Below are positions 38,516-45,937 of a DNA stretch of 45,937 nucleotides, one piece after another. This DNA is from an uncultured Chloroflexota bacterium (lineage in GTDB: Bacteria; Chloroflexota; UBA11872; UBA12225), in NCBI GenBank assembly GCA_902805635.1, contig CADCTC010000083.1:1-45937 (forward strand). The letters are read 5' to 3'. The notes below the pieces were generated by a model. The model was given only the letters and a program-made list of their open reading frames with translations. It did not search any database and had not been told where the DNA came from. Numbering within the stretch: position 1 is the stretch's first letter; every line of letters begins with the position of its first letter. Made by a program: the position numbers and the translations under genes.

Positions 38516-39022
38516 CTACGCGCGTCGCGTATAGGTGGTCTCGGTGGCTTTGGCTTCCTGGCCGTCCGGCATGACGTTGTAGGCCGTGATGGTCAGATGG
38601 TCCACATCACGCAGCTCGACGTGGGTGCGCCAGCCCCAGCGAGCGCTGCTGGCATCACGTGGATCGGCGAGGTAGCTGCCGAGTACGGCGAAGCCAGGCG
38701 AGGCGCCTGGGCCGGCGGCTCCTCGAGAGAGCATGACGTCGCCACTCATGTGGAAGCTATCTACCCAGGCGGAGACGAACGCACCGTCGGGTGCGTCCAG
38801 GTTGACGCCAACGATCTCGAGGCCTTCGCGTGGCTCGCCGCCAAAGGCGCCTTCGTACTCGTGCAGAAGGAACCGGGTGTCTCCAACGCGGCGCAGCCGG
38901 CCGCGAATGGGGGACTCGTCGGCGAGGACATCTGGCTCGAACCAGGTGCGTGACGTGCCCTCCCACTGGCCGGCGAGGGTTTGGAGCAGATCTATTTCAG
39001 TGGCGGCCGCTGTAGTTGTCAT
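38516..39022 (-). CDS. DUF1579-family protein
   Basis: The 168-residue cytosolic protein matches the DUF1579 pattern: LLQTLAGQWEGTSRTWFEPD at the start, then RRVGDTRFLLHEYEG and LTITAYNVMPDGQEAKATET at the end, suggesting a lipocalin-like beta barrel. The family has no proven function. It lies between the SBP at 39074 and the apiosidase-like gene, in the same direction with short gaps, so it is probably part of the glycan operon. Confidence 0.8.
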   Translation of the reverse strand: MTTTAAATEIDLLQTLAGQWEGTSRTWFEPDVLADESPIRGRLRRVGDTRFLLHEYEGAFGGEPREGLEIVGVNLDAPDGAFVSAWVDSFHMSGDVMLSRGAAGPGASPGFAVLGSYLADPRDASSARWGWRTHVELRDVDHLTITAYNVMPDGQEAKATETTYTRRA

Positions 39023-39073
39023 GGTGGTGATGCATGCTAGGCGAACCGCCCCCGCCGGTCAACCGGGCGTCGG

Positions 39074-40414
39074 TCACTTCACCAGGTACTGGCTGGCCTC
39101 CGTGGCGACGGCCTGCACGATCTCGCGCGGGGACTTGGTGCCGTTCCAGAGAGCGCCCAGGTTGCTCTCGATCACGCGGTTGATGTCGGCCTCGCGCGGG
39201 TGTGGGGGGACGGAGCGGGCCTCGTTGCGCCGGAGCGTCTCGGCAAAGGTGAGATTGATCCCGGTGCTGGCCGAGCGCGGCGTCTTGTAGTCCTTGAACC
39301 ATTCCTGGGCCACGGCGGACTTGCGCGACGGGTGCGCGAACCCGCGAGAGATCTTGATGCGCTGTCCCTCGGCGCTAGCGATGTAGTTGACGACGTTGAA
39401 GGCCGCGGCGGGGACCTTGGAGCCGGCGGAGATAGAGGTGTAGCCCACGCCCAAGCGCGAGATGCGCCCCTTAGGGCCCTTGGGCACGGGGACGACGTCG
39501 TAGGTGAATCCGTCGATCGTGCGGTACATGCCCAGCGCGCCGCGGTTGCCGGTGAGCGCAGCGATGTTTCCGTTGGGGAAGCCGGCCAGAGTCGGATTGC
39601 CCTGCTCAGTGGGATTGGGCGCCACCCGTTGCTTGTGGACGGCGTCCTGCAGCCAGGTGAGGGCCTCGATGACCGGCGGCTGATCGAACAGCAGCCGTGT
39701 GCCCTCGGCGTTGTAGAGGTCGCCGCCGGCGCTCCAGACCCAGGTCAGCCACTCCGGCCGCCCTAGCCCGAGCTGCGTCGCCATGGGGTTGCCGCCCTCG
39801 CGCTTGGTGAGGGTGGTCGCTGCCTTGAGCAGGTCGGCCCAGGTGGAGTCCCAGGTCGGGAGGGGCACTCCGTCGCGCTTCCAGAGATCCACGTTGACCC
39901 ACAGCGCCTGCGGCGCGCCGTCGTTGGGCAGTGAGTAGAGCTTGCCCTTGAACTTGCTCGCCTCGACGTGCGCGGGAAAGAAGTCGTCCATCTGCACCTG
40001 GGCGGCGTCGCGTTTGACGTAGTCGTCGAGCGCGAGGTACATGCCACTGCTGGCGAACTGGCCGAAGTTGAAGATGAGGGTCTTGAAGACGTCCGGGGCA
40101 CTGCCGCCGGCGAACATGCTGCCGAGCTTATCGGTGTACTCCTGGCCAGCGCCGCTGACGGTCCACTCGGCCTGAATCTTGGGGTACTTCAGCGCCATGG
40201 CGTCGGCCACTGCCTTGTAGTCCTCGGCGTCGGTGGCGTTGCCAGGGAACAGGACGGTCAGGCGCGCGGGGGCCGCGGATGCTCCAGCGCTCTCCTGGGA
40301 TGCTGCGCCCTGGCCTGCACAGGCGGCCAGCCACCCGGCCGAGACAGCTCCCAGGCCGCCCAGTACGCCGCGCGCTCCCAGCGCTTGTAGAAGTCCGCGT
40401 TTCGTCATTGTCAT
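39074..40414 (-). CDS. ABC-type sugar substrate-binding lipoprotein
   Basis: This 446-residue binding protein begins with a KRGLLQALGARGVLGGLGAV signal and a lipobox (WLAAC, Cys32). The mature part has LTVLFPGNATDAEDYKAVAD and the family segments MFAGGSAPDVFKTLIFNF and LYSLPNDGAPQALWVNVD. It should deliver sugar to an ABC importer whose membrane parts are not encoded here. ATG 40414 is chosen because it opens the signal sequence; AGGGA lies about nine bases upstream. It follows the sulfatase gene at 40535 after 120 bases, enough for its own promoter, though none is clear. Confidence 0.9.
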   Translation of the reverse strand: MTMTKRGLLQALGARGVLGGLGAVSAGWLAACAGQGAASQESAGASAAPARLTVLFPGNATDAEDYKAVADAMALKYPKIQAEWTVSGAGQEYTDKLGSMFAGGSAPDVFKTLIFNFGQFASSGMYLALDDYVKRDAAQVQMDDFFPAHVEASKFKGKLYSLPNDGAPQALWVNVDLWKRDGVPLPTWDSTWADLLKAATTLTKREGGNPMATQLGLGRPEWLTWVWSAGGDLYNAEGTRLLFDQPPVIEALTWLQDAVHKQRVAPNPTEQGNPTLAGFPNGNIAALTGNRGALGMYRTIDGFTYDVVPVPKGPKGRISRLGVGYTSISAGSKVPAAAFNVVNYIASAEGQRIKISRGFAHPSRKSAVAQEWFKDYKTPRSASTGINLTFAETLRRNEARSVPPHPREADINRVIESNLGALWNGTKSPREIVQAVATEASQYLVK

Positions 40415-40534
40415 CGGTGCATTCCCTTCTCTCTCATCCAGTCGTCCGGTGTTCCCTGCCACGCCTCTGAAGAAACGGTCACATCCGCGCCGCCGGATGC
40501 GCCGCATTGTGGTGTGCCTGAAGCACTCTGCACG

Positions 40535-42043
40535 TCACTGGGTCACCGAGCGTTTGCCAAAGCCGCTGAGCGAGGCGTCTTCTTCACCCGGAACATCGAC
40601 CTCAAACATGGTGGTCATCCAGTGGTAGAAGTTGTCGCCGCGGGCGCGCAGCTGGCGGTAAAGACGGTTCATCAGGTCACGTCGCACAGCGGCATAGGCG
40701 GGGTTGTCGATCTGGTTGGCGAGCTCGTGCGGGTCTTCTAGCAGGTCGTACAGCTCGTTGACATCCGGGGGGTTGATGACCAGCTTGTAGCGGTCGGTGC
40801 GGACCATGCGCTGCGGGTAAGGGAAGTGGTGTCCGTGGAACTCGCACAGTACGTCGTCGCGCCAGTCTGACGGCGCCTCGCCGCGCAAGAGGGGCAGCAG
40901 GCTGTGGCCGTCGAAGTGGTCCGGCACGGGCAGACCCGCGGCGTCAAGCCAGGTGGCAGGCAGATCGACCAGGCTGGTGAGGCGCCGCTCGCGCTGGCCG
41001 TGCACACCCCCGGCGCCTTGCGGCAGGCGGGCCAGCAGGTGGATGCGATAGATATCGTCGTACATGGCCGGGCCTTTGTCCTGCAGCTTGTGGACGCCGG
41101 TGAATGCGCCGTGGTCGCAGGTGAAGACCACCAGCGTGCTGTCCGCCAGGCCGAGGCGGTCGAGCTCGTCCAGCACGCGGCCGAGCTGCTCGTCGATCAG
41201 GGTGCCGTAGCCCCATTTGGCGGCGATCAGGCGGCGCCAGGTGGCCTCGTCGAAGCTGTCGTAGGCCCAATGCGCCGAGTAGTGGCGCTGCACCATGGGC
41301 TTGCCCTCGAACGTCTCGGCCATTGACGCAGGCAGCGGCACGTCCGCCGGGTCGTACATGGTGAGATACGCCTCCGGCACGAAGTAGGGCAGGTGCGGGC
41401 CAAACCAATGGCAGTTCAGGTAGAAGGGCTGACCCTCCTCCCGATAGCCGCGGGCATACTCACGCAGCCGCTCGATAGTGCGCTCGGCGATGAAGTAATC
41501 GAAGGTCCCTTCCGCCGGTCCTTCGTAGGTGCCCATGATGGCATTGCCGGGCTTGCCGTTGGGGAACGTGCCACGCACCTCGTCGCGCACGGAGAAGCGC
41601 GGCAGCCCACGCTCGTCCAGATAACGAAGGTAGTCCAGATGATTGACGGGCGGTCCCCAGCCGGGGTAGTGCTCGCCCTCTAGCCCAAACTCGGCCGGGC
41701 CCTTGTCCTGGCCCACGTGCCACTTGCCCACGTGTCCCACCCGGTACCCCGCGTCCTTGAGGTAGCCGGCGAAGGTGACGGTATCGTCGGGCAGCTCGGT
41801 GATGTAGCCGACGTTGCGCTCGAAGTTGGCCAGCAGCTTGTGGCGGAACGGCCACACACCGGTCAGGAAGGTGGCTCGGGTAGGCGTGCAGATGGCGGAG
41901 GGGGTGTAGGCGTGATCGAAGACGACGCCCTCACGCGCCAGGCGGTCGGCCGCGGGCGTGCGGACTATCTGGTTGCCGTAGACGGAGAGGCTGTCACGGC
42001 GCTGCTGGTCGGTGCAGAAGAAGAGGACGTTGAGCGGAGGCAT
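40535..42043 (-). CDS. Type I sulfatase, cytosolic (CTPTR)
   Basis: The 502-residue sulfatase has the metal motif FFCTDQQRRDSL (D12), Cys52 in ICTPTRATFLTGVWP, the GHVGKWHVGQDKGP Lys/His motif and the second metal pair in VVFTCDHGAFTGVH. It has no signal peptide. The C-terminal region (YKLVINPPDVNELYDLLEDP) is typical. ATG 42043 is the first codon of the conserved core; the 20 residues upstream in frame are Arg-rich and probably untranslated. It lies 91 bases downstream of the SBP gene at 42135, in the order GH51-SBP-sulfatase. Confidence 0.92.
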   Translation of the reverse strand: MPPLNVLFFCTDQQRRDSLSVYGNQIVRTPAADRLAREGVVFDHAYTPSAICTPTRATFLTGVWPFRHKLLANFERNVGYITELPDDTVTFAGYLKDAGYRVGHVGKWHVGQDKGPAEFGLEGEHYPGWGPPVNHLDYLRYLDERGLPRFSVRDEVRGTFPNGKPGNAIMGTYEGPAEGTFDYFIAERTIERLREYARGYREEGQPFYLNCHWFGPHLPYFVPEAYLTMYDPADVPLPASMAETFEGKPMVQRHYSAHWAYDSFDEATWRRLIAAKWGYGTLIDEQLGRVLDELDRLGLADSTLVVFTCDHGAFTGVHKLQDKGPAMYDDIYRIHLLARLPQGAGGVHGQRERRLTSLVDLPATWLDAAGLPVPDHFDGHSLLPLLRGEAPSDWRDDVLCEFHGHHFPYPQRMVRTDRYKLVINPPDVNELYDLLEDPHELANQIDNPAYAAVRRDLMNRLYRQLRARGDNFYHWMTTMFEVDVPGEEDASLSGFGKRSVTQ

Positions 42044-42134
42044 ACGGTGAGACGATACCGAGCGAATGGCGCGGCTGCAGGTTCTGCGGGCCACCGGGTC
42101 CACCGGGCCGAGCGCCGGTGGCCCGCAGGTCAGC

Positions 42135-43469
42135 TCACACCTTCAAGAGTGGATCGACCTGCAGCTTGATCGTGTCGGCCACGTCTTTAGGCTGGGCGGC
42201 GTTGGTCCAGAGGCGGGCGAGCTGCTCGTTGAGCACGGTCTGCACTTCGTTCCAGCGCACGGCGGTGGGATCGCCGCGCAGGACGGTGGCTCCCTCGACG
42301 AAGAGGCTCATGTGGGCGGGGGGCGACTCGAGGAAAGTGGGCGACTCCACGAGCGACTTGAGGCCGACCATCGCGCCGGTGGCCTTCATGAAGATCTCCT
42401 GCATAGGCTTTGACATGATGTGTTTGAAGAACGCCCACGTCTCTTCCATCTGCTTGTTGGATCCGGCGGCGTAGGCGGAGCCACCACCGCTGGCCGCGCG
42501 CAGTCCTTTCCCCTTGGGCAGCGGCACCACGTCCCAGGTGAAGTTGGTGCCCACCTCGCGCCTCAGCGCGCCTACGTCGGGCTGGCCGCTCTCGTACAGC
42601 AGGATCTTGCCCTGAACGAAGTTCTGGCGCACGTTGCCGCGCTGCTCTTGCGTGGGCGCGAAGCGGTGGCGGTGGATCATGTCCTGTAGGAAGGTCAGCG
42701 CCTCTACCCCGGCGGGCTGGTTGAGCACGACTTCCTTGCCGTCTCTGGAGAGGAAGTCGCCGCCGTTGTTCCACACCCAGGCCATCCAGGAGCGAATCGC
42801 GTCGCGTCCGGCGTCTAACGCCCAGCCGCCGTTGGGGCCAACACGCCGCTGCAGCCCTTCCATGGAGGTGCGGAACACGTCCCAGGTCCAGGTGTCGTCC
42901 TTGTAGGTGGTGGGCGGCAGCTTGATGCCGGCGTCCTGGAACGCGGTCATATTGGCGAAGTAGGAGCGGTTGGGGAAGTCATATGGCAGGGCGGAGAGCT
43001 TGCCCTGGACACGGTACTGCTCGATACTGGCGGGATAGAAGTCGGTCAGGGCGAACCGGTCGCGCTTGATGAGGTCGTCGAGCGGCTGGGCCTGCTTCAG
43101 CGTCGCCTCGCTAGTCAACGTGGTGGCACGGGTGGGGTACAGGTCGGGCGGCGTGCCGGCGGCGAAGGCGGCCTGCAGCTTGGCGGCGAAATCGGGCAGT
43201 GACTGGTGCTCGACGCCGATACCGGTAGCTTGCTTGAACGCGGCGATCTGCTGGTCGCGCGCATCGTTGTGCGCCGGCGTATCGACGCCGTGCATCCACT
43301 GCAGCGTCACGGTGCGGCGCAGCGTCGGGGCGGCCACGGGAGCGGCCTGCCCGCCCCCGGCCCCTGTGCCGGTGCTGGCGTCGCCGGCGCCGCAGGCGGC
43401 GAGCAGGGCAGGCACACTCGCAGCCGCCGCCGGCCGGAGCAACTCACGCTTGGTCAGGTTCCGATTCAC
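42135..43469 (-). CDS. ABC-type sugar substrate-binding lipoprotein
   Basis: The 444-residue protein has a short basic N terminus (MNRNLTKRELLRP), a hydrophobic stretch and a lipobox (LLAAC, Cys26), then a Gly/Thr-rich linker. The mature domain shows VTLQWMHGVDTPAHNDARDQ, AFAAGTPPDLYPTRATTL and LSALPYDFPNRSYFANM, typical of family 1 sugar binders. It starts 10 bases after the GH51 stop, so its ligand is plausibly an arabinose-containing oligosaccharide. No permease gene is present in the window. Length and layout are normal. Confidence 0.9.
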   Translation of the reverse strand: MNRNLTKRELLRPAAAASVPALLAACGAGDASTGTGAGGGQAAPVAAPTLRRTVTLQWMHGVDTPAHNDARDQQIAAFKQATGIGVEHQSLPDFAAKLQAAFAAGTPPDLYPTRATTLTSEATLKQAQPLDDLIKRDRFALTDFYPASIEQYRVQGKLSALPYDFPNRSYFANMTAFQDAGIKLPPTTYKDDTWTWDVFRTSMEGLQRRVGPNGGWALDAGRDAIRSWMAWVWNNGGDFLSRDGKEVVLNQPAGVEALTFLQDMIHRHRFAPTQEQRGNVRQNFVQGKILLYESGQPDVGALRREVGTNFTWDVVPLPKGKGLRAASGGGSAYAAGSNKQMEETWAFFKHIMSKPMQEIFMKATGAMVGLKSLVESPTFLESPPAHMSLFVEGATVLRGDPTAVRWNEVQTVLNEQLARLWTNAAQPKDVADTIKLQVDPLLKV

Positions 43470-43479
43470 GGTGTCCTCC

Positions 43480-45195
43480 TCAGCTCATGGCAAAAGACAG
43501 CAGCGTCAGCGAATGCGCCGGGAACGCGTAGCGCCCACCGGCCACCTCAACTGAGCCTAGATCCATCAGCGCCACCGTGTTGGGGGCGCTGATGGAGTTC
43601 GAAGCGAGCACGTCCGCCACATCGGCGCCGATGGCGAGCGCCTGCACCCGTGCGGGTACCCCGGAGGTGCGGCCGTCGACCGCCAACTGCGCGGTGATGG
43701 CATCGGTGCGATGACGGTTGATGACCGAGAGGTGCAGCGTGCGGCGGTCCGCCGAGAGCGTGGCGGCCACGTCTAGATAGGGCACCATGCCGGGGCGGGT
43801 GAGCAGCTGCCCCTCGGCGTCGGTGGTGGCGCCCTGGCGCACCGGGCGCAGCACGGCCGGACTCTCTGTGACCACGGGCAGTGCTATGGAGCCGGCGTGG
43901 TTTTGGAAGAGGTCCCACACGTGGTAGGTCGAGCTCTTCACCAAACCGCCCGGGCGCACGGCCAGCAGTCCGTTGGCGTTGATCAGGTTGACGGTATTGG
44001 CCATGGTCACGGGGACGGTGTGGCCGCACAGGCGCTGCATGGCGTGGAAGACGCCGGCGTAGAACAGCGCATCGGCGGCGGTGCGCGGGCTCCAGCGGTT
44101 CACGCGCATGCGCCGGCGCCCGGTGCCCTGGTCCATGCGCGGATCACGGCCGGCGCCGGCCGGCACGTCGCGCGGCGCGATGCCGCCGTCTTCGCCGGGC
44201 TGTGGCGTTGGCCAGGCGGGTGGCTCCAGGTGGCGGATGTTCCATTCGTCCAGCGCCAGCGCCAGCGGACGCGCGATGCCGGCGCGGCGTGCCTCACGCG
44301 CCACCAGGTCGGCGTAGTCCGCCAACTCGCGCTCGAAGTAGACCGACTGCCCGACTGTTGTCTCGAACTCGTCGTCGCCGGCAAGCGACGTGTAGAGGTG
44401 CTGGCTGGCGCCGTACAGATGGATGCTGATGTAGTCGAGCAGATTGCCGGCTTGAGAGAGCAAGGCGCGCGTCCACTCGCCGCCTCCGCTGGCGGCGTTC
44501 CAGCCGACGCCGATCAGCCGGAGCGCGGGGTCTACCTTGCGCATGAACAGGGCATGCTCGCGCGCGTCGGCCGCGTACTGCGCGGCAGAGCGCTGGCCCA
44601 TCTGCCAGGCGCCGTAGACCTCGTTCCCAACGCCCCAGTACTTCACGCCGTACGGCTCCGGATGGCCGTTCCGCCCGCGCAGACGCGAGTAGTGGGTATC
44701 ACCAGCGTAGTTGGTGTACTCCACCCAGCGCACCGCCTCCTCCACCGAGCGACAGTTGTTGTTCAGGTACGGCTCGGCCCCTACCAGGCGGCACCAGGCC
44801 AGGAACTCGTCTGTGCCGAAACGGTTGTCCTCCTCCTGGGTGGAGCCATCCTGGCCGCCCCAGGTGAGCTCCAGCCGGCGCGGTCGGTCGTCGCGCGGCC
44901 CGATGCCATCCTCCCAGTGGTAAGCAGAAGCGTAGTTGCCGCCCGGCCAGCGGCACACCGGCACGCCTAGCGCCTGCAGCGCCTCTACCACGTCGCGCCG
45001 CAGTCCCTGCGTCACGCCCGGCTCCTGCATGGAGAGCGGCGAGCCCTCCTCGAACACGCCGCCCTGGATGTTCCCGAAGAAGTTGCCCTCCAGGAAGTGC
45101 CCGTAGATGTTGCGGTCGATGGTGCCCAGCGGGCGGCGCGTGTCCACTGCGATGGTCGCCGTGTGGCGCTGGAGGGAGGCATCTGTAGTCTGCAT
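43480..45195 (-). CDS. Alpha-L-arabinofuranosidase, glycoside hydrolase family 51, cytosolic
   Basis: The 571-residue enzyme has the GH51 layout: a TIM barrel with acid/base E192 (YWGVGNEVYG) and nucleophile E317 (ALALDEWNIRH), flanked by a C-terminal beta-sandwich. The opening IDRNIYGHFLEGNFFGNIQG and the VCRWPGGNYASAYHWEDGIG segment are hallmarks of the family. It releases terminal alpha-L-arabinofuranosyl residues from arabinan- or arabinoxylan-type oligosaccharides. A Pro/Gly-rich loop follows the nucleophile (EPPAWPTPQPGEDGGIAPRD). It lacks a signal peptide, so it acts on imported oligosaccharides. It lies downstream of the partial LacI gene and 10 bases before an SBP gene. Confidence 0.93.
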   Translation of the reverse strand: MQTTDASLQRHTATIAVDTRRPLGTIDRNIYGHFLEGNFFGNIQGGVFEEGSPLSMQEPGVTQGLRRDVVEALQALGVPVCRWPGGNYASAYHWEDGIGPRDDRPRRLELTWGGQDGSTQEEDNRFGTDEFLAWCRLVGAEPYLNNNCRSVEEAVRWVEYTNYAGDTHYSRLRGRNGHPEPYGVKYWGVGNEVYGAWQMGQRSAAQYAADAREHALFMRKVDPALRLIGVGWNAASGGGEWTRALLSQAGNLLDYISIHLYGASQHLYTSLAGDDEFETTVGQSVYFERELADYADLVAREARRAGIARPLALALDEWNIRHLEPPAWPTPQPGEDGGIAPRDVPAGAGRDPRMDQGTGRRRMRVNRWSPRTAADALFYAGVFHAMQRLCGHTVPVTMANTVNLINANGLLAVRPGGLVKSSTYHVWDLFQNHAGSIALPVVTESPAVLRPVRQGATTDAEGQLLTRPGMVPYLDVAATLSADRRTLHLSVINRHRTDAITAQLAVDGRTSGVPARVQALAIGADVADVLASNSISAPNTVALMDLGSVEVAGGRYAFPAHSLTLLSFAMS

Positions 45196-45254
45196 TGACG
45201 TTCTCTACCTTCACTTCACGTGCGTGTGCGCGACTGGCGCCAGAGATTCAACTC

Positions 45255-45937
45255 TCATCCTAGGCGCAGCAAGGGATCAGAACCGCCCATCCCCGAAGGT
45301 GCTATCGGCGCCGATCTGCTCCGAACCGGCGCCGTAGACTCGCGCACCACAAGCGTGGGCGCGATCACCAGCGGATTGCCCACGGACTCGCCGCGCAGCA
45401 GCGCCTCCAGCCGCTCCATGGCGGCCTCGGCCATGCGGGCACGTGGGATGTGGACGGTGGTCAGCGCGGGTGAGAGCAGCGCACTCCAGTCCATGTCGTC
45501 GAAACCGGCCACGCTCCACTCCTGTGGCACGACAATCCCGGCCAACCGCGCCTGGCGCAGCAGGCCGAGCGCCAACCGGTCGTAGAGGCAGACCACCGCG
45601 GTGGCGCCGGACCGCCGGAGGCGCGTGATTGTCTCGTGGTCCGACTCCGGCTCGGACAGCACCAGCGGCGCCGGCAGACCGGCCTCTTCGAGCGTAGCAA
45701 GGATGCCGTCGCACCGCTCCTGGAAAGGCGCGTACCAGCGATGCGGACCGAGCAGTGCCAGTGAGCGGTGGCCCAGGTCGATCAGGTGGCGGGCCACCAG
45801 CGCGCCGGCCAGCTGATTGTCCACCCGCACGATGGCAGCGCCGAGCGGCGCCTCGCCAGATCCGATCTGCACCGCCGGCACAGGGAGCGTGCGCAGCGTC
45901 CCCGCCTCATGCGGCGGCGGGCTGCCCACGAGCACCA
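45255..45937 (-). CDS. LacI-family regulator, C-terminal part (cut by the window end)
   Basis: The visible 226 residues are the sugar-sensing domain of a LacI-family repressor: RVDNQLAGALVARHLIDLGH, ALLGPHRWYAPFQERCDGIL, VVCLYDRLALGLLRQARLAG and WSVAGFDDMDWSALLSPALT, then the usual MAEAAMERLEALLRGE end. The DNA-binding domain lies beyond the window. It precedes the GH51-SBP-sulfatase genes in the same direction by 59 bases and probably controls them. It is a different protein from the LacI at 23588. Confidence 0.9.
   Translation of the reverse strand, partial: VLVGSPPPHEAGTLRTLPVPAVQIGSGEAPLGAAIVRVDNQLAGALVARHLIDLGHRSLALLGPHRWYAPFQERCDGILATLEEAGLPAPLVLSEPESDHETITRLRRSGATAVVCLYDRLALGLLRQARLAGIVVPQEWSVAGFDDMDWSALLSPALTTVHIPRARMAEAAMERLEALLRGESVGNPLVIAPTLVVRESTAPVRSRSAPIAPSGMGGSDPLLRLG

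Noticed and set aside
1-45937. tRNA, rRNA, CRISPR array, insertion sequence or transposase, integrase, ABC permease
   Set aside because: I looked for cloverleaf-like segments, regularly spaced repeats and transposase, integrase or permease motifs and saw none. A covariance-model and profile search would be needed to exclude small RNAs.

Overview
The window is GC-rich bacterial chromosome made of three blocks. The mixture of lipoprotein substrate-binding proteins, cytosolic sulfatases, an archaeal-type CMP kinase and several starts lying only a few bases after a TANNNT -10 box suggests a Chloroflexota-like bacterium (for example a Thermomicrobia relative). This is an inference from gene content; no rRNA or marker gene is present to confirm it.

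Block 1 (1 to about 11,050) is an accessory, phage-like region. Its left part (1-4,200) holds small genes: two solo LuxR-type DNA-binding domains (one frameshifted), a solo receiver domain whose phosphoacceptor Asp is Asn, a lasso-peptide-like RiPP precursor with no maturation enzymes nearby, a 27-residue-repeat protein and a VapBC45-like toxin-antitoxin pair. Two families of short dispersed repeats run through this part. From 10,946 down to 4,478 the minus strand carries a compact transcription unit: zinc-finger and small basic proteins, a DUF3987-like replication ATPase, a TerS-like protein, a terminase large subunit split into ATPase and nuclease polypeptides, and two small proteins, closed by strong hairpins. 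No integrase, portal, capsid or tail gene is visible. The block ends against the 3' remnant of a corA gene, a likely insertion junction.

Block 2 (about 11,050-22,140) is housekeeping and ion homeostasis: uppP, a cNMP-binding diguanylate cyclase, a CMP-kinase-like enzyme, a secreted membrane-anchored protein, MgtE, a CaCA-type cation/Ca2+ exchanger, a CNNM/CorC protein, a complete CorA and a metallophosphoesterase. A four-copy 10-bp tandem repeat (TTGTGA core) lies in the corA/phosphoesterase intergenic region.

Block 3 (22,200-45,937) is a catabolic locus for sulfated glycans: six Cys-type sulfatases, a GH2 enzyme, a GH51 arabinofuranosidase, a DUF5060/DUF4038 (apiosidase-like) hydrolase, a DUF1579 protein, four lipoprotein sugar-type ABC substrate-binding proteins and two LacI-family regulators (one cut by the window end). 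Genes form a minus operon SBP-sulfatase-sulfatase-LacI (29,099-23,588), a divergent plus operon GH2-sulfatase-SBP-sulfatase (29,172-36,770), and a minus run LacI-GH51-SBP-sulfatase-SBP-DUF1579-GH140-like (45,937-36,848). A LacI-type palindrome sits between the first two. No permease or ATPase accompanies the four binding proteins, and none of the sulfatases or glycosidases has a signal peptide. This suggests that sulfated oligosaccharides are captured outside, imported through permeases encoded elsewhere, and desulfated and hydrolysed in the cytoplasm.
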